From: Serilophus lunatus
Lineage: Eukaryota > Chordata > Aves > Passeriformes > Eurylaimidae
NCBI GenBank assembly: GCA_013399895.1
Contig: VXBA01001646.1
Coordinates: forward strand, 543,881 to 607,880
Reading direction: 5' to 3'
DNA length: 64,000 bases
Both the position numbers and the translations under genes were made by a program. Positions 35,076 to 50,348 of this stretch are shown piece after piece (position 1 is the first letter of the stretch; each line of letters opens with the position of its first letter). The notes beneath the pieces are model-generated. The model was not told the DNA's origin. It worked only from the letters and a program-made list of their open reading frames with translations, and searched no databases.

Positions 35076-38000
35076 AAATCTTTTAGTCTATGTGCTACTG
35101 CAAGCAGATATTTAAATCTCATTGAAATTAAAGATGCTTACAGTCATCTGTATTTGCATGATGCAAGACCTTTCTTTTAATGCAAAGTGAGGGAGCATGT
35201 TCAATGGAAAATCTATATTATTCATTCTCTTAGTAAATATAAATTATTTTTCCTTCTTCACAGAATGAAAATACGATTTACCCTCTTGACTGTTGTCCAT
35301 TCTTCCTTGCATACTGTGAAGGCTATGTCTACCCATGGCTGATTATCAGGCTTCTGCTGCTCTTGGCCTCTGTTTCTGCTCTGTCTTCAAGCTGTGGAAG
35401 TGCTTGGGAGATTTGCATTATAAAGATGAGAACCAAAGCCTTTCATGGATAGAGAGGACTCTTTCTCCTCATGCTAACTAGCCTCTGAAAGTCATTCTTT
35501 CCTCCTACTGGTCTGAACCACTTACTGTTTGTTAATGTAGACAGAGGAATCCAAACACACTGAAATGTTTTGTCATTCCCTCTAGTATTTTTATATTTGC
35601 AGTAACTACACTGAATGTAATTTTGACCTGACCCAGATCTTCCGTGTCACCTCAATAACTTCATCCAAGCTGAGAGAGCCTTTGCACTCATCTACATTTT
35701 CTTTTTCTTTTTTTTTTTTTTTGATAAACAGAAAATAAGAACTGCAATTGAGAATACTTTGGCAATAGCAAATGCATTATGCTTGCTCCACTGCAATTCT
35801 AACTATTTCAACTGATCTTTAATCTACAGTTCATTGCCATGATGGCCTAATCTGATTCCATAGGAGTCATTTGCTTTATTTTATGAATATGTACTTGGGG
35901 AGTTTTTAATCCACAGATCATTGACACAATAAACTGCAAGTCATTTTGTACTTTGAGCTATTACTATCCATTCGGTCAATAGCTATTGTGTTTTAAAAAA
36001 TAGAACATATAATCCCTTTCATTTATATATCATCATATGCACAGCAGGTATTTATATTCAAAATTTCTTTAAAAATAGCAATATATCTGTAATTTTTTTT
36101 CTTTAAGCTAAATGGACTATTTCATTTCATTCAAACAATTCAGTACTAATCAAAATTACAGACTATTATTTCTACCTGCAGACTACTTTTGAGATTTACT
36201 AGTCCAAAAAGTGTCAAAAATAACCAAAGTAAGATTTTAACTGCAGCAGTTATAATTAGCACTGATACATACAAATTCCTGAAATCATAAGAACATGTTT
36301 TGTGACATCAGATATGCAAGTGAATGTAGCATCTGCCAGTCTAGCTGGATTGCCTCAAGCAGAGCCTCAAGTGACACACATTTTTCTAGCATTAAAAAAA
36401 ATATAATATTTACCATAGCTAACTCTTCTTGTTTTTTTTCCAATTTTTGGACATAAATATGTGTTCTATGGCAGCCTGGCTCTTGTGTGCTCACTTCTAA
36501 AAGCACATTATTATATTATACCCAGAATCAATGTAGAGAAAAAGTATCAAGAATCACCATTTTTTCAAATATCTGTTTCTTGCAGATCTATTAGTTATAT
36601 AGTTCTTTAGTCCAACTTTTCCGAGCTCTTACAATTTACTCTACAAAAAGTTAGTCCCTAGAATCTAGATGACTCAATTTCCATTAATTAAATACAGGTT
36701 AAAACCATGACTTTCAGTTACTGCCCTACTGATTCTATCATCTCCTTAATAGAGAGTTATAGTCCCCTTCACTGAGGCAATGAAATACATAAATAAAATG
36801 GTTATTGTGAAATGTTGTTAGACCTGATCCCATAGTTGGGAAACTGCACTTAAGTGAACCCATGATTGATGAAGTCACATGCAACCAACGCCTTCAAAAG
36901 CCCACACTTTGAAGAATGTTTCTTAACAAATTACTCCTCTGAGTGGTGCAGGGCAAAATGAGGACCTTTACACTTTTGAAAGGCAGAAAACACAAAATGC
37001 ATGTAACATTGGTTTGTATCTTGGGATAAGGGGCAAGAAATTACACAAATTTGGTTTGGTAGTGAAAGTCATGATAAATAACACAAAGGAGCTGAAAATA
37101 GTGGGAAGTCAGCGAACCTGTAGGAGATGGATAAGGGTCTTTTGAGCGGAGGTAAAAAAGTCCCCCTCCCTCCTGTCCTGAAGAAAGGACAAACCAATGG
37201 CAGCACTGTTGCAGTGAGACAGACATAAAGATTTAACTGGAGAAAAAGATGCAATACAGTAATGGTTTAACTACACTGGACAAGAATGACTCAAGTCTTG
37301 TCATAGCTTCAGCTTCATTAGACTGCCAGGAGCTGTAGGTAGTCACTGAAGTGGCAGGAACTCCTCACCCTCTACATGTTCACTTCTCCTAGCTGGGTGT
37401 GAAGAGTCATTGCTTACTTACACATTCCTCCAGCAGGCAGGAAACAACCAACCAAATTAAAAAGCATTGCTAATGTGCATGAATACATGGTAAACTTATG
37501 AGTTCATGTACATACCTGCTTCACAACCCAACACTTTATTAGAATAAGGCTGGTTTCCCCTCTCATATGTCCATTTTTCCTACAAGCCGTCGTTTCCACA
37601 CACAGAAACTTGGATACAGATGCCAGATGAACTTCAGATCCAAACTGGAAGAATGAGTTCCTCTAGGGAGATTACAACACACACCAGATGCATTTGCTTG
37701 CATGTCAGTTTAGGCCCAGCCTAAAGAGCAGTTTAAGGGACAGAAAGGAAGACACTGGAGGGTTTTTTTCCCAACAAAAAAGAAAAACAGAGTATAAAAG
37801 CTGGGACTATCCTGCTTTCGTGTTATGGACCCTCCATTTCCAGATATTTACTACCTGTATAATAATCCTGCAGTGTTACTGTAAATTTTTCCTTCTCAAG
37901 TAAGGGTTATGAAAAAGATGATATCAGACAGATCATGTGTAGACTACACTAAAAAGAAAAAACTTCTTTTCAATGCACCTACTATATAGTTAGTTTTATT

Positions 38001-38089
38001 CTATTCCTGTTGTCTAAGAGCTTTGATTCTTGAGACAAGAGTTCCAATGTTACTAGATATTTCACAATTAGTAGTGAATTTCCTTGAGG
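35076..38089. other. No gene; one T-run
   Basis: A T-run at 35708-35722 and AT-rich DNA. No coding or repeat signal recognised. Confidence 0.5.
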
Positions 38090-38485
<396 letters not shown>

Positions 38486-41400
38486 CTTTGGATGTTTCCA
38501 TGTCAAGTGTGATCTTTTGTGATGCATGACCTTTCCCAGCTTATATCTCATATCACTTTCCTTGTAGCTACTAAAAATACAATTTGGATTTTTTCTTGAG
38601 ACAAATTCAAACTTTAATTTTAGCCTTAGAAGACAGGAGTGAAATATGTTTTCTAAGGACAGTGCTTAATTTCTTATTAGACAAACACTGATTAAGTTCC
38701 AGTGTCTGCTGATTTAAAGCTTGAAAATTAAACCAGGGTGGTTTGGTTCTTTTTTCCTCTAACTAAATAGAATTATTGTTGACTGGATAATTAACTACGG
38801 CTATTGTATCTGAAACAGAAAAATTCGCCTTCAGCTGCAGCTGAAAACATTTTCTCTAAAATAGATTGGTTCCAGAGTTAGGGTTGGGATCCAAACAAGA
38901 CTAATTTAAATATAGGCCTCCAGTGTTTCTAAATACATAAAATACAATTTTTTAAAAATTCCAAAAGTAAACAGGGTTTGCTTCAAATAATGCAATAGAG
39001 AAATCTATCAGGTTTCAGCATGGTCATTTCAAGTGGCACAATAATATAAAAGTTTATGGTTGCTGATCAGTGGCTAAGAAAAAATAGCGTATTTCAGAGC
39101 TTCTTTCTCCATCAAAGGCAATTTTTTACACATACTCTTTTAAGCCACATGGACTTCAGCAGTCCATATCCACTGATTCCATATATCTTATCTCCAAATC
39201 CAAGAGAATACATATTTGATTTGGATTATGGAGCAAAACTTTGCCATTAATACCACCATGTGCTAAAGTTACATAAGAGATTTCAAAATGGAGATGTGAC
39301 CATGTCACTGAAAAGCATACCCAGTACCTTTAAGGTAACACAGAGCAAACATACTCCAGCTGGGCACATGTGAACTGTCTCAGATCCAGTTACATATGTG
39401 TATTTACACTGTTCTCAAATACCAGAAGACAATCTTCATGTCACTGCATTGTGACTTTCCGGTCCTTGTCAGAACTGGTATCTGTGAACCATATTTCGTT
39501 TTACAATATGGTAGACGGCAGATGATGTACAGTCTCAATCTCAAAAAAAAAAAAAATTACTTTTTTGGTGAAGAAAGGAATTGGTGTTATGAATTGTAGC
39601 ATAGCTTAGAAAGACTGTCCTGGGAAAAAGGAGAGTATTTAATAAAAGATTAGAATTGCTTTAGTTGTACGCTGCACTATTAAACGAAAGAGAACCATTA
39701 ACTCAAACACCAACTGACACACATCTATGCTGCTTAGGAGTAGTTCCTTTTAAGGCAAATTTCATTTGCAGATGGCTAGTAGAAGCAGACTAAAACTAAT
39801 CTGTGGAATGGGCTAACACCTAGACATGCAGACCAAGTCAAGGTCCTGTGTCAGAGCCTGCCCTCTGGACATCAGTTTGGCGGTATAGATGAATGTCTAC
39901 AGCTGCCCATGGACTTAAATACAAAGCGGACAAAACCATAAAGTCTGATCAAATGTAAGCAGGAGATAGTTGGGGAAATATCAAGAATATTATATTTGTG
40001 AACATGCAGTAAGAAACCATGAATACTGTTTTATGCTTCGTTAAGCACCACAAAGAGACCCACAATTTGCCTATGGTGAACTAGACTAACTGTACCTACA
40101 GGATCTTGGGAAACAATGACTAGGCTGAAAGGAGCCAGAGAGACTTATTACATATTAATTTATAGTTGGTTTTCAGGTATAGCCAAATTAATTTTGAAGG
40201 AAGAGAGATCTTAGCTTTATTTTGCAGACAAAGAAATTACAAGCAATGCTATAGTAGAATAGAGTTAGATGGGCACAAATATACAGGGACACTGCAAATT
40301 GGGTGGAAATAATTTTTAAAAAGGCTAGCATGATTTTTTTTAGCTAATTTTTAAAATAATACCTACAAACATCCATTCTAAGCTACTGTTACAGGATACA
40401 GACATGCAGAATCATTTTCCCACTCCCAAAATATGAATAATCTTTTAGCATCTTTCTTATAGACATTTTCAGACTTCCTTTTCAATAGAATTCAGATCAC
40501 AAAGCTAAGACACCTGTGCTTAGGTGTCTACATATAGGCTTTTATCTGAGAGTTAAGTGTAAAAATACTCTTTATAACCAGTGAAAAGCCATCCCAGCCA
40601 GCCTCTAGCTGCTATTCATTAAGAGTGAGAGTTTTATTTCTTCTCTTGTCATATTTGTCAGTTTAGTGTGAATGCTTAGGATGCCTCAAATGACACTAAG
40701 GTCTATATTAATATTCTATTCTAATATTATATTTATTATCACAATGTAGCACCACTTGAATTACCTTTGTGTGCATTGAATATCCTCCTAGTGATGACTC
40801 TGAAGCCACATCTTGTAGAGAAGTATCCAGAGGTCAGGAGATGTACCATAGGGCATCTTGTAACACAAGTAACCTGTGTTTAGGCAAATAAGTCCCATCT
40901 CTACATCTCCTATGTGTAGGCAACTAAATTAAGCCTCTTGTCAATACAGCTGATGGAGCCTGCACGCTTAATAGAACTGTCCACCCATAAGCATCTAGTG
41001 CTGTTTAACAAGCCTCAAGGTATCCCCACTCTTCACACAGTCTCCTGTATGTCCCAAGGTATATCTACAAATGTAAGACGGTGTCTCAGATTCTCTATGA
41101 TGTCCCAGAAGACACTAGATATCTATATTTAGTCATACTAAATTGAGTCCCAGAGAGCTATTTATCTCACCTTAAAACAGATGTCTGGTGGCTGGATAGC
41201 TGAGCCATTACCTAGGACACATTAACTGTGGTTAAGCTTCAATTGCCAAGGGTCACCTTGTGCTACTTGCCACACTCAGCAGTACACATGACATAGGCAC
41301 AGGACTGGCCTGTTTGTCCCAGCTAAAGATACAGATATTTGCATGTGGATGACAACATCTCAAGCTGTAAACTCTATCCTGCTATGTATAATAGTTAATA

Positions 41401-43079
41401 TTGAATATGTGAACAATAAATAAAAATAAAACAAAGGAACTTCACCAAGGAAATTTTTACTGGTGGGTTGATGGCTTGATAGATACCAACATGAATAAAT
41501 GACTTTTCATGAGCTTCTTCTCACATTTCAAAAAAAGCATGAGCAATGTTAGTATATCTTTACTGTATTAAATCTCCAAAGAGACACCAATGAGGATGAG
41601 AATTTAGTACAAAATCCTGTGTGTGTGAAATAACTCTAAGGATCCTTAAGAAGTATTAGATAATTATACATAAAGCCAATGTGGTTTTAGTAATATACTT
41701 CATTAGTATGAATGCAGATAAGAATATTTGATTTGCATGAGTAAGTTTATTCTTACCACTTTCTTGTCTTTGAAGTCCAAATAAACGTAGAACTAAAATT
41801 AATTTTTTTGTCTGACATGTTGAAAACTGTGACAAAATTTTTTCACTTGTTCTTCTTATTAAAGCTGCTTAAGAAATAAAAACATGAATTTTCAACAACA
41901 TGCATGTAATTAAGTACTTTGAAAAATATTTTAATACATGTTGCAAGAAAACTTTGTAGTATTTCTTTGCTGTGCATGGCAATCTTCCTTCAGAATAGGA
42001 GTTACAGAGTAAATATACCTCTAGCAAGATGGCAAGTGATACTTTCACTGTGTATTAACATTTACTCATGTCAGTGAATAGAACATTTACATAATTACAT
42101 GATTATTAATAGGTTTGTTACAAACATGCTATAATATGAATCAGGTGATGCACATATAATCACATATAAAGTGATTCTTCTTCTAACAAGATTAATTGAC
42201 TGAAGAGTCAGGTATGTTTTACAACTTTCACTGTTGACCCTAGTTCTGGTACTTAGAGATTTTTCTAGGACTATTTTATCAATGTTCACTTCTTCAAGGA
42301 GAATATCAAAGTGTTTTGGTCAAATTCAGAATATTCATTTTTACAAACCCACATGTTTCTTGGATTTCTGTTAGATTCAGTAAAGATCTGATTATAATTT
42401 TCCTTAGACTTCCTTCCCTGGCATCATTATATTAGCAATATTTTCAACAGTAAGTTACAGAGTATACACCATTTTTCATCTCTATGAAGGCTACCTTATG
42501 CCATCACACAATATAAAGCAATTGTAAAGAAGAATGTAAATTCACAGAAGTCTCATAATGCAAATGAGAAGCTGGAATAATGTGCTTAACATTTTCCAAG
42601 TTTTCGTCTGACCTTTTACTGATCATTCTCTACAATTTGTTAGATTTCATTAGATCTCACATCAGATGCAAAATGGTTTATTAATGACATCTCTAGGTGC
42701 TATCCTTGATTTGAGATATTCAAGCAAGTTTTATAGGTTGTCTGAATATTCAGCCAAGTATGCCATGTAAGAGCTTTGACGTCACAAGGAATGTACTGAA
42801 ATTCGTATGTGGAAAATCACACTATTGTTTCTAAAGCAGCTGGAAAACCATTTCTTTTCCTATTATAGGTCCAGATAATTCTCAGTATTTGATACTTTGT
42901 TTGTCCTTTTATCTAACACCAGATTTTCAAAGAAAGGCTCTCTCACCATCCAACATTCTCTCCCTGTATCTGTGAGCAGAAATACAATGCTTGCAGTCTC
43001 TTTTCTTTTGATTTTCCCTCCCTAATAGCAACCATTTCTTGGTATGAAACAATAGTTCTTCTTGGGAAGATGAAATGGA
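38486..43079. other. No gene; possible ancient repeat at about 40500-41350
   Basis: Around 40500-41350 related words recur (CTTAGGTGTCTACATATAGG, GTGTTTAGGCAAATAAGTCC, ATGTGTAGGCAACTAAATTA, ACCTAGGACAC), suggesting a decayed repeat family that I cannot name. Nothing else is recognised. Confidence 0.4.
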
Positions 43080-43600
43080 ATAGGAACACCAGGTGAGGAA
43101 TGGCTAATGGGCTTATGAATGTGGCTCAGAAAGTGTCCTAGAAACAAAACAAATTGTCTGAAAGGCAGAAAAGTTAGGCTCCCCTTGATGCCTCAAGAGG
43201 TATGCTTAATATTTTAGAGAATTCACTTTTGCTAGGTAGCTGGATAACTTGGAATATTAAGGACCAAAAGAGCCTGTGTTCCTGTGTATTTGCATTCTTG
43301 TGTATAGATAAATGGGGTATAAGACAAAACGCAGAGTTAGGCTTCCAGGCCTATTACAGATTGGACATAGGTGGGGTTAAGCAATAAGGGACAATTCTGT
43401 TGGATGTTGAGGGAATGTAGAAGTAAGATGGACTTTAGTTGGATAGTATGGGGGATGGGCACGCCAAATGTTATAAAAATGGACCAATTTTTATGATTTC
43501 TCCTTTTTGGATCACGGACTTTAGCAGTAAAGCTGCACTCTCCCTTCACCTCTGCAAACTGTGTGTTTGTGTTATTTCTTATCTATTTCAGGCAACACCC
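43080..43600 (+). mobile_element. Candidate degraded ERV LTR (limits uncertain)
   Basis: A TATA box (GTTATAAAAATGG, near 43470) is followed about 60 bp later by GCAGTAAAGCTGCACTCTCC, where AGTAAA could be a variant poly(A) signal, and then by a TG/T-rich stretch. This is the layout of a short-R LTR. No target duplication or second copy was found in the window. Confidence 0.35.
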
Positions 43601-46600
43601 TTGGCTTTTTTTTTTTTTCTGGGAGAGGGGGTGAGTAGAGTTGAGGAAAGGATGGGATTTGTGTTTTATTTTTTTTTCTTTTAAACTTTCTTTAAGGAGA
43701 GATCATTCTCCGTTTCTTATTTATGACTTCTTCCTTTTTTTGGAATATCTTTGTGGTACAATTAAAACAGTGTAAAAGATTCTTGTAAACTAAAAACCTT
43801 GAATTCAACATACTGATAAATACTGTAACAAAATTAATGTTTATTCCAATTCTGGTTCTACTGTAGAATAGTGAAATTGCCTCTGTTGGCCTTAACATTT
43901 CTGGTTTTCATCATTTAACTTATTTTGTTTACAACAAAAAATGGAACTAATATGGTTACCAAAAAGCCATCTTAAAACCATTCACTTTTGCATAAATAAT
44001 AGTTCAGCCTTTCAGCACCAAAAATTGATGATTATAAAATAACCTATCATCTAAACACTTCTGCTAAATTACTGACCCTTACAATCATTAATCACCCTGG
44101 TATTAAAACAGGAAACTGTCAATAAAGAAAGATAATTCACACCTCTCAGGGTGATTGTTTAAAAATCACATTAGTCCAATGCATTTTATATTTATTATAG
44201 GTATTAAAAATATGCTAAAAGAGATGGACATTCTATTTTCAAATGAACCTTCCTAATGTACCACATTCCTCAAAAAGAAGAAAGAATTCAAAGTGGTATA
44301 TGAAAGGCAGGAGAGTGTGACTGGGAAGATCAGTCAGGTAGGATTTAATGATCTGAGTAGAAAAGGAGAGAATGAAAGACATACTATGGAGGAAATATCT
44401 AGGAGAAAACCTGACAAGAGCAAAGATGGGAGTTGGTTCCAGCTCCAGTGACACTAAAAAATCTTCAGCTTAACATCTTATTAGAGTAAATCTAACGAGT
44501 ACAATGAATGCTGTACAATATAATACCTGAGCTGATAAATTAGTTTGTTTAATGGAAGTAATACAGTTGAATTACTGTCACTCAAGCTAATAAATTTCAT
44601 TACTGCATAGAAGTTATTTATCCCAGTGGAAAATGACAAAAATGCAGTTAGATGAAAGATATTTCAAACAAGTCTGTCAAAACAGGGAGGGCAACAGGAC
44701 AAGAGAAAAAGCATGAGTGGGAAAATCTAGAGGCCAAGGAAGTGTTGAGTAATTTCTTTTGGCAGAATTGACAGTTTAAGATGTTTTTGGAAAATACAAT
44801 CCCAGTATTAACCAGTGTAGAGCCGTGTTAACCAGTAAAGGTGCTTTAGTACCACAGGTGCACTAGAGGGTGTCCCATTTTATTGAGTTTTAGCACTCAT
44901 GTTCAAAATTTTGTTTCCTTAGCTATTCTGTCACACTGAATTCACAATTATATGGGGGTTTTCCAGCACTCCTAATTGACTTAACTTTATTTCTCTTGTT
45001 AAAGGCGGATTTGGCATAGAATTTCTGTATCTCAGCCATTTCAAAGTCATTAGTAATTTAATTTCTCCATTCCATTTATTAATGATCATACTTTAGTCTG
45101 GTACTGATTTTTTTCCTGATACATTTACACAAGCATATCTCATTCCCATGCCACAACCTCATTAAGAGTGAGATAATGTACTTTGATTACAGGCAGTAAT
45201 AAGTGGTACTTTTCAGTTTACAGCCGCTTTATAAGTTAAGTTTATGTTGCCAATCAAGTACAGGTCTGCTCAAATTCAGACATGTCACAGTTCATTACGG
45301 AGAGATACCTCAGTCTCAGGTTCAGACTATATTCAAGAATACCCCACAGGGAATGTTTCAGACATCTCATAGTATACTCAAACACCATACTTTTTCTTCA
45401 GTTTTTTTGACATCGTGAGAATGAAGGACCTCAGTTCAGTAACTGACATTTCCAAAGAATAGTGTTACACGGTGATTTAATCTAGTTACCATCTATAATA
45501 CTCCCATAGAGGTAGTTTGTTTTTCATAGGACAGTGAATCTCAGATAGCTGGTATTTGCAAGGAGGCAAGCAGATAACCTTCATTTCCCTGAGATACAAG
45601 AGCTGGAATCTTGCCAGATTCTACAGAAGTCCCCTTTTCTCTCTTGCTGTTCAAATATATAAACCTCTACCTTAACATCTTTTCCTTTGTGAATATTATT
45701 CCAGGAATGATCTGACCTCTAAGACTTTAGCAACTTAGTTCAGGAACCCATTTAGGACAGAATCCAAACTGCTTCCATTCCAATTAGGCCTCTTCAAAAG
45801 CATGTCTTACTGCTTTCTTAAGCAAGAATGTCTTTGAGATGCTGCTTTTTTTTTTTTTTTCCCTCACTGATCTGGATTGCTCATCCTACAATATAATATT
45901 TACTATGGTTATTAAGACTTTCACATTTACTTTTCTAGAAATGAATGGGCTTTTTTGTAGTCTAACTAATGCTTCATAAAAAAAATAAAATTGCAGCCCA
46001 AACATGGAAAAAATATTGAATAGGAAAAATGTTGAGTTGAAATGGACTTCTAGATGTCTTCTTGCCTAATCTCCTACTCATGGTAGTACTATTGCCAGCA
46101 CAAGACAAGTCAGCCTTTTGTCTTGTCTCAAAGTCTCTTTTTCTCTTCTATGGTTCCTCCGGTGGTTTTTCCCAGATCAGAAATTCTTTTCTCTTACCAG
46201 TAGAAACTAACAAGGTCAGTACAAAAAGTAGGCCAGTTCCCGTAAAAGTTTAGTTATCCAAAAGGTATATATCAAAGTATCAAAAGTTATATATCCATAA
46301 CATATAGGCATTTCACCCTTCCAGTGGAATTTGCTTATGCTCTCTATACATAAGAGGTAGACACCACAGGAAAAGATCTAAAGGAGTTGGTACCCTCTGA
46401 AGTAAGCTAACGACAATCAGCATGCTCAGCATGCACTACCCTGAAGTCAGAAATGACTCAAGGCTTAATCATAGTAGAAAGGTGCCTAAGGCACCTGTCT
46501 GCTTGGATGGCAAGGGAAAAGGATGCACAGGCACAGCCTAGCTGCCCACATCTTTGGTCCCACTATGTCTGCATGCTTCCTTTACATCCATCTTCCACTG

Positions 46601-49600
46601 GAAAAAGGGAATGTGACTCTGGTCATGTCTTATCACATGACGGTCACCTAAAAACTATAAGCAGGATCCTGAATTTCAAACACCTTGGCTGTTGTTTTGT
46701 TTTGCTTCTTAGTGACTAATCTATATGATTTTTGACTGTTCCACAGACTTTTGAGAACTTATGCCAATCATTTCTTGAAAAATCCCTCTTTATGTTTTAA
46801 TGAATGGAGGTTTTTTTCAAAAATCAATATATATAACCTCACATCAGCCTTTCTTCTTTGTTTAAGTATGCTTCCATTATATAACTATTTGCCACTCAGC
46901 CAGCATTTCTTCTAATCATGCATATATTATATATATATTTACATATGAGAAGGTATGATGTGTATGACATTTTGATCTGAAATTCAAAAATCTTCACAGT
47001 GGTTTGTTTTGGGGTTTTTTTTAAATGCATATGTTCAACTTGTATGAGGTGGGAAAATGTAATGTTAATAAAGAACAGTGCAGAAGAAAATGCACTCAGT
47101 GCTCTTCAACAGGTTCATGTTCATTTCTACAGTCAATCAATATCTAGCTTTTTTCATGTGAAGGTGATTACAGCAAAAGAATATAAGCTTCTTATCCTAA
47201 TGAATAAAATTATGCTACCCCACATGAATCCCTGCTAAGTCCCTTTCAATGAGTACAAAATATCCCCTTACCCTCAGACCCTTAATTACACCAAATTATT
47301 TCTAGCTCCAAAATAGCGACAAGAGCAAAACCCACACCTACAAGGCTCTCATAAAGGTGAGATCACACAGCTGACAACAATTAAATCTGATTAAAAACAC
47401 TGTAGAAAACATTTACAGAATGTTCAAAGCTGGAGTCAAAGTTGCAAATTTTTGGTTTTGGATGAGGTGCAATATTTTATTTACAAAGAATGTGGATTTT
47501 TGTGTTAGTTTCATAAGAATAGTCATAAGTCAGGAAATGAGGATGCAGTTTGTATCAAGGGAATTAACCCTTGATCCACAAAATTGCTTTGATTTTAATG
47601 AGTCAGAAAAAAAGTCATTATACAATGTTGGTCATGTGTTCAAGATTCAAACCTGAAAAAGCCATATAGATCTTAGCTTTAAAAAATGACTGTTTTACAG
47701 TTCATATGTAGGAAGGCTCAGGTTCTCGGATTCATTGAAGAAGCCACTTATCCTCTGTCTTCATGACTGGGAAAGAGATAGTCATATATAAGAGTAATCT
47801 GGAAAAAGACTGCTGAGAGTCAGAAGGAGTTTCTGAACAAAGATATGTGTCTTTAGTCACCTGTTGGTCAAAGCTGAGGCAGAGTGCAGGTCATTAGGAG
47901 GCCAGAAGAAGCCTATGTCAGCCTATGACAATCCTCTGTCAGGATTCAGAAGCACAAGAATGTCACATTCCATGGAGAATGTCTTAGTATCTCTGCAGAA
48001 AACTTAGAAAAACAAACTGTTTTCTTTCAAAACTTGCCCAGAGAAGGTAAGACCACATGCTTTACAATATAATGGTTGCGGTCAGTGAACAGAAGACCAG
48101 GCTTGTTTGGAGAGTTCAAATAACGTAAGATGTTCTACTTTCATATCTGCCAGAGCCAGGCTGAGAGCAGAGTTTGCAAGAACTGATCTCTTCACTTATT
48201 TATTACATATGTCTTCACACAGGGTTGCCTGGGATCACTGAATGTGAGCCTGTGCAAGTGAGTGGAAAGAAAAGAGCCTCTGGAGAATTATTCTCAAAAG
48301 CCCTCCTAACTCATCTTGATCCATAACACCAAGGGGTGACCTATGGATTGAAGCAGCAGATCAAAGACACAGATATAATGTCATCACTGAACATAATCAG
48401 TCTGAGCCTCTCCCTGTATATAAATTGGTGAGGACTCCAACCATTGTGATTCCAAGCCACCAAGCAAGAAATTATGCCACATACTCGAGTTCTGTGAATG
48501 CAACAAACTTTTTTGAACTGTGAGTCAGGTGTTTCAGAGAAAGAATCCGAGGCACAGCCACACCATAAAATCAGCCTTTTGGGCTAGAAAGTAGTCCACA
48601 GTTTAGACATATCTATATTTTTCACAAGGACCGCTTAACTAGGTACATAAAATTCCAATATGAGCCAGTTGTTTAAATTACATTGACAGGATTACGATCA
48701 GAGTGTAAAATCACAGTATTTTTAATATGAGGTGGCTTCAAAGATAAAAATCAAATAATAGCTTATTTCATTCAGTACACAAAGAAATGATTTATAAAAT
48801 CAAGACATTATATTTTCCCAATCAAAATTTCACACTGGCAGAAGAAGAGTAAAATGCAGTTCAGACTGTGGATGTCGGTGCTGCTGTGAAGACTATGCAT
48901 TCCAACAGCATCGCACAGTGATCAGTATGCACAAACTGGTACATGAGGACAATCCAGGAAATATAAAACAAGTTTTGCAGGCAAGTTTTTCTGTATACAG
49001 CCCAAATAGAATCTAACTTTACAAAAGTGGAAATCTTACAGTTGTTTAAAGGTAAATTATCTTGGGAGATGGGTTATTTTTTCACAGAGGACAGCTAATT
49101 TATTGAGATTTGACCTCCTGCCCCTTTACTGACATGTACTGAATGCAAGTCTAGCCTGAGGGTAATGAATGGTGTTTGAATGAGAAATGTTTTACACTAA
49201 ATTGTGACAAGGGTAATAGCATGCCACTGAAACTACAACAAATGTCAGGAAAAGGCTGAAATCATAATGACTTTGAAGTAATCATTATTTGCTGATGGGA
49301 AAACTGCAACAGATTAATTCACCACATATCTAGTATGAATGTGGTGCAGCTTAATGTAATGCGAGTACAAGTCTTGTGTCATTGTTCACTAGTTTTGCTA
49401 TATAAAAATCCCAATTGATGTAGAGAGTTACATGTCAACCAGTAGCATATTATTTGCTTCGAAGAACCACATTAAAATTCATTTTTCATCAAATCTTTCA
49501 ATCTTGTTATTAATAAAAAGAGCATGACACTGATTATGTATAGAACTGTTTACAAATTCCTGGCACATAGAATGAACACTGAATTAGACAAAAAAAAAAC

Positions 49601-50330
49601 CAAATTATTTGAGTTGACAGAGAACTTGTTTTACCATTTGTTTGTGCTTTCTTTAAAGGAGGTAATACAGGAAAAGAAATAATTTCTAATTAAATGTGAT
49701 TGTTACTTCAATAAAACATAATTAGATTATATTTCTTATGGGCTGTCCTATCCTTTCCTCAAGTCATCATGACTCGATAATGTAAGAGACAGGAATAATT
49801 ACATTTAATACCTTTTAAGATTTTATTTGTTTTAATATCAAAATATTGAGCTCAGCAAGAGAGTGAGAAAGAGAATTCAAAACAATTCATAAAATAGGCT
49901 ATCAAACTGGGGAAAAAAACCTGCAGAATGCATCACAAAATGAATGCCTCCTAGCTACAGTCCCCAAATTTTTCTCTCCACAGAGCCTCTATACATCTAG
50001 TTAAAGAAATTGTATGTGTAAATTGTTATGCTTTTTGTTTTCTACCAAAAATTTTAAAATAATTAACATTTGTATAAAGCTTTTCAGTTAACCTAGACTC
50101 TTCTGACAAACGGTTTCATTAAAGCTGATGCATCTCTGACAGATTGGCATGTCACTCTTCTGTTCTGGCACCCACAACTTAGTCCTAACTGGATTGGATA
50201 TTACTCTGGCATTTTCCCTTCCTGGACAGTATGGAATAATAAAGATGAACATCCACACACAGGAAAACCCGTATCTATATGCTAATTCTGTAACAACTTG
50301 CTTACCCTTAAAGGCCTTAAAACCCTGGAG
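43601..50330. other. No gene recognised in 6.7 kb
   Basis: A T-run at 45846-45862. The only repeat suspicion is a weak CR1 match at 46030-46080. Short frames (for example 46453-46719, 46999-47238, 47420-47656) have no recognised domains. Confidence 0.5.
46030..46080 (-). mobile_element. Possible very short CR1 3'-end remnant
   Basis: GTTGAGTTGAAATGGACTTC followed by TAGATGTCTTCTTGCCTAAT resembles a diverged complement of the CR1 3' end. Weak evidence. Confidence 0.3.
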
Positions 50331-50348
50331 TAGCTCATTTGGGAGAGC
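50331..50348 (+). other. tRNA D-arm-like (A box) sequence
   Basis: TAGCTCATTTGGGAGAGC differs by one base from the D arm of eukaryotic tRNA-Phe (TAGCTCAGTTGGGAGAGC). The flanks do not continue as a tRNA: no clear anticodon arm, and only a poor B-box-like GATTCATGAT near 50402. It may be a relic of a tRNA-derived repeat or chance. Confidence 0.35.
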
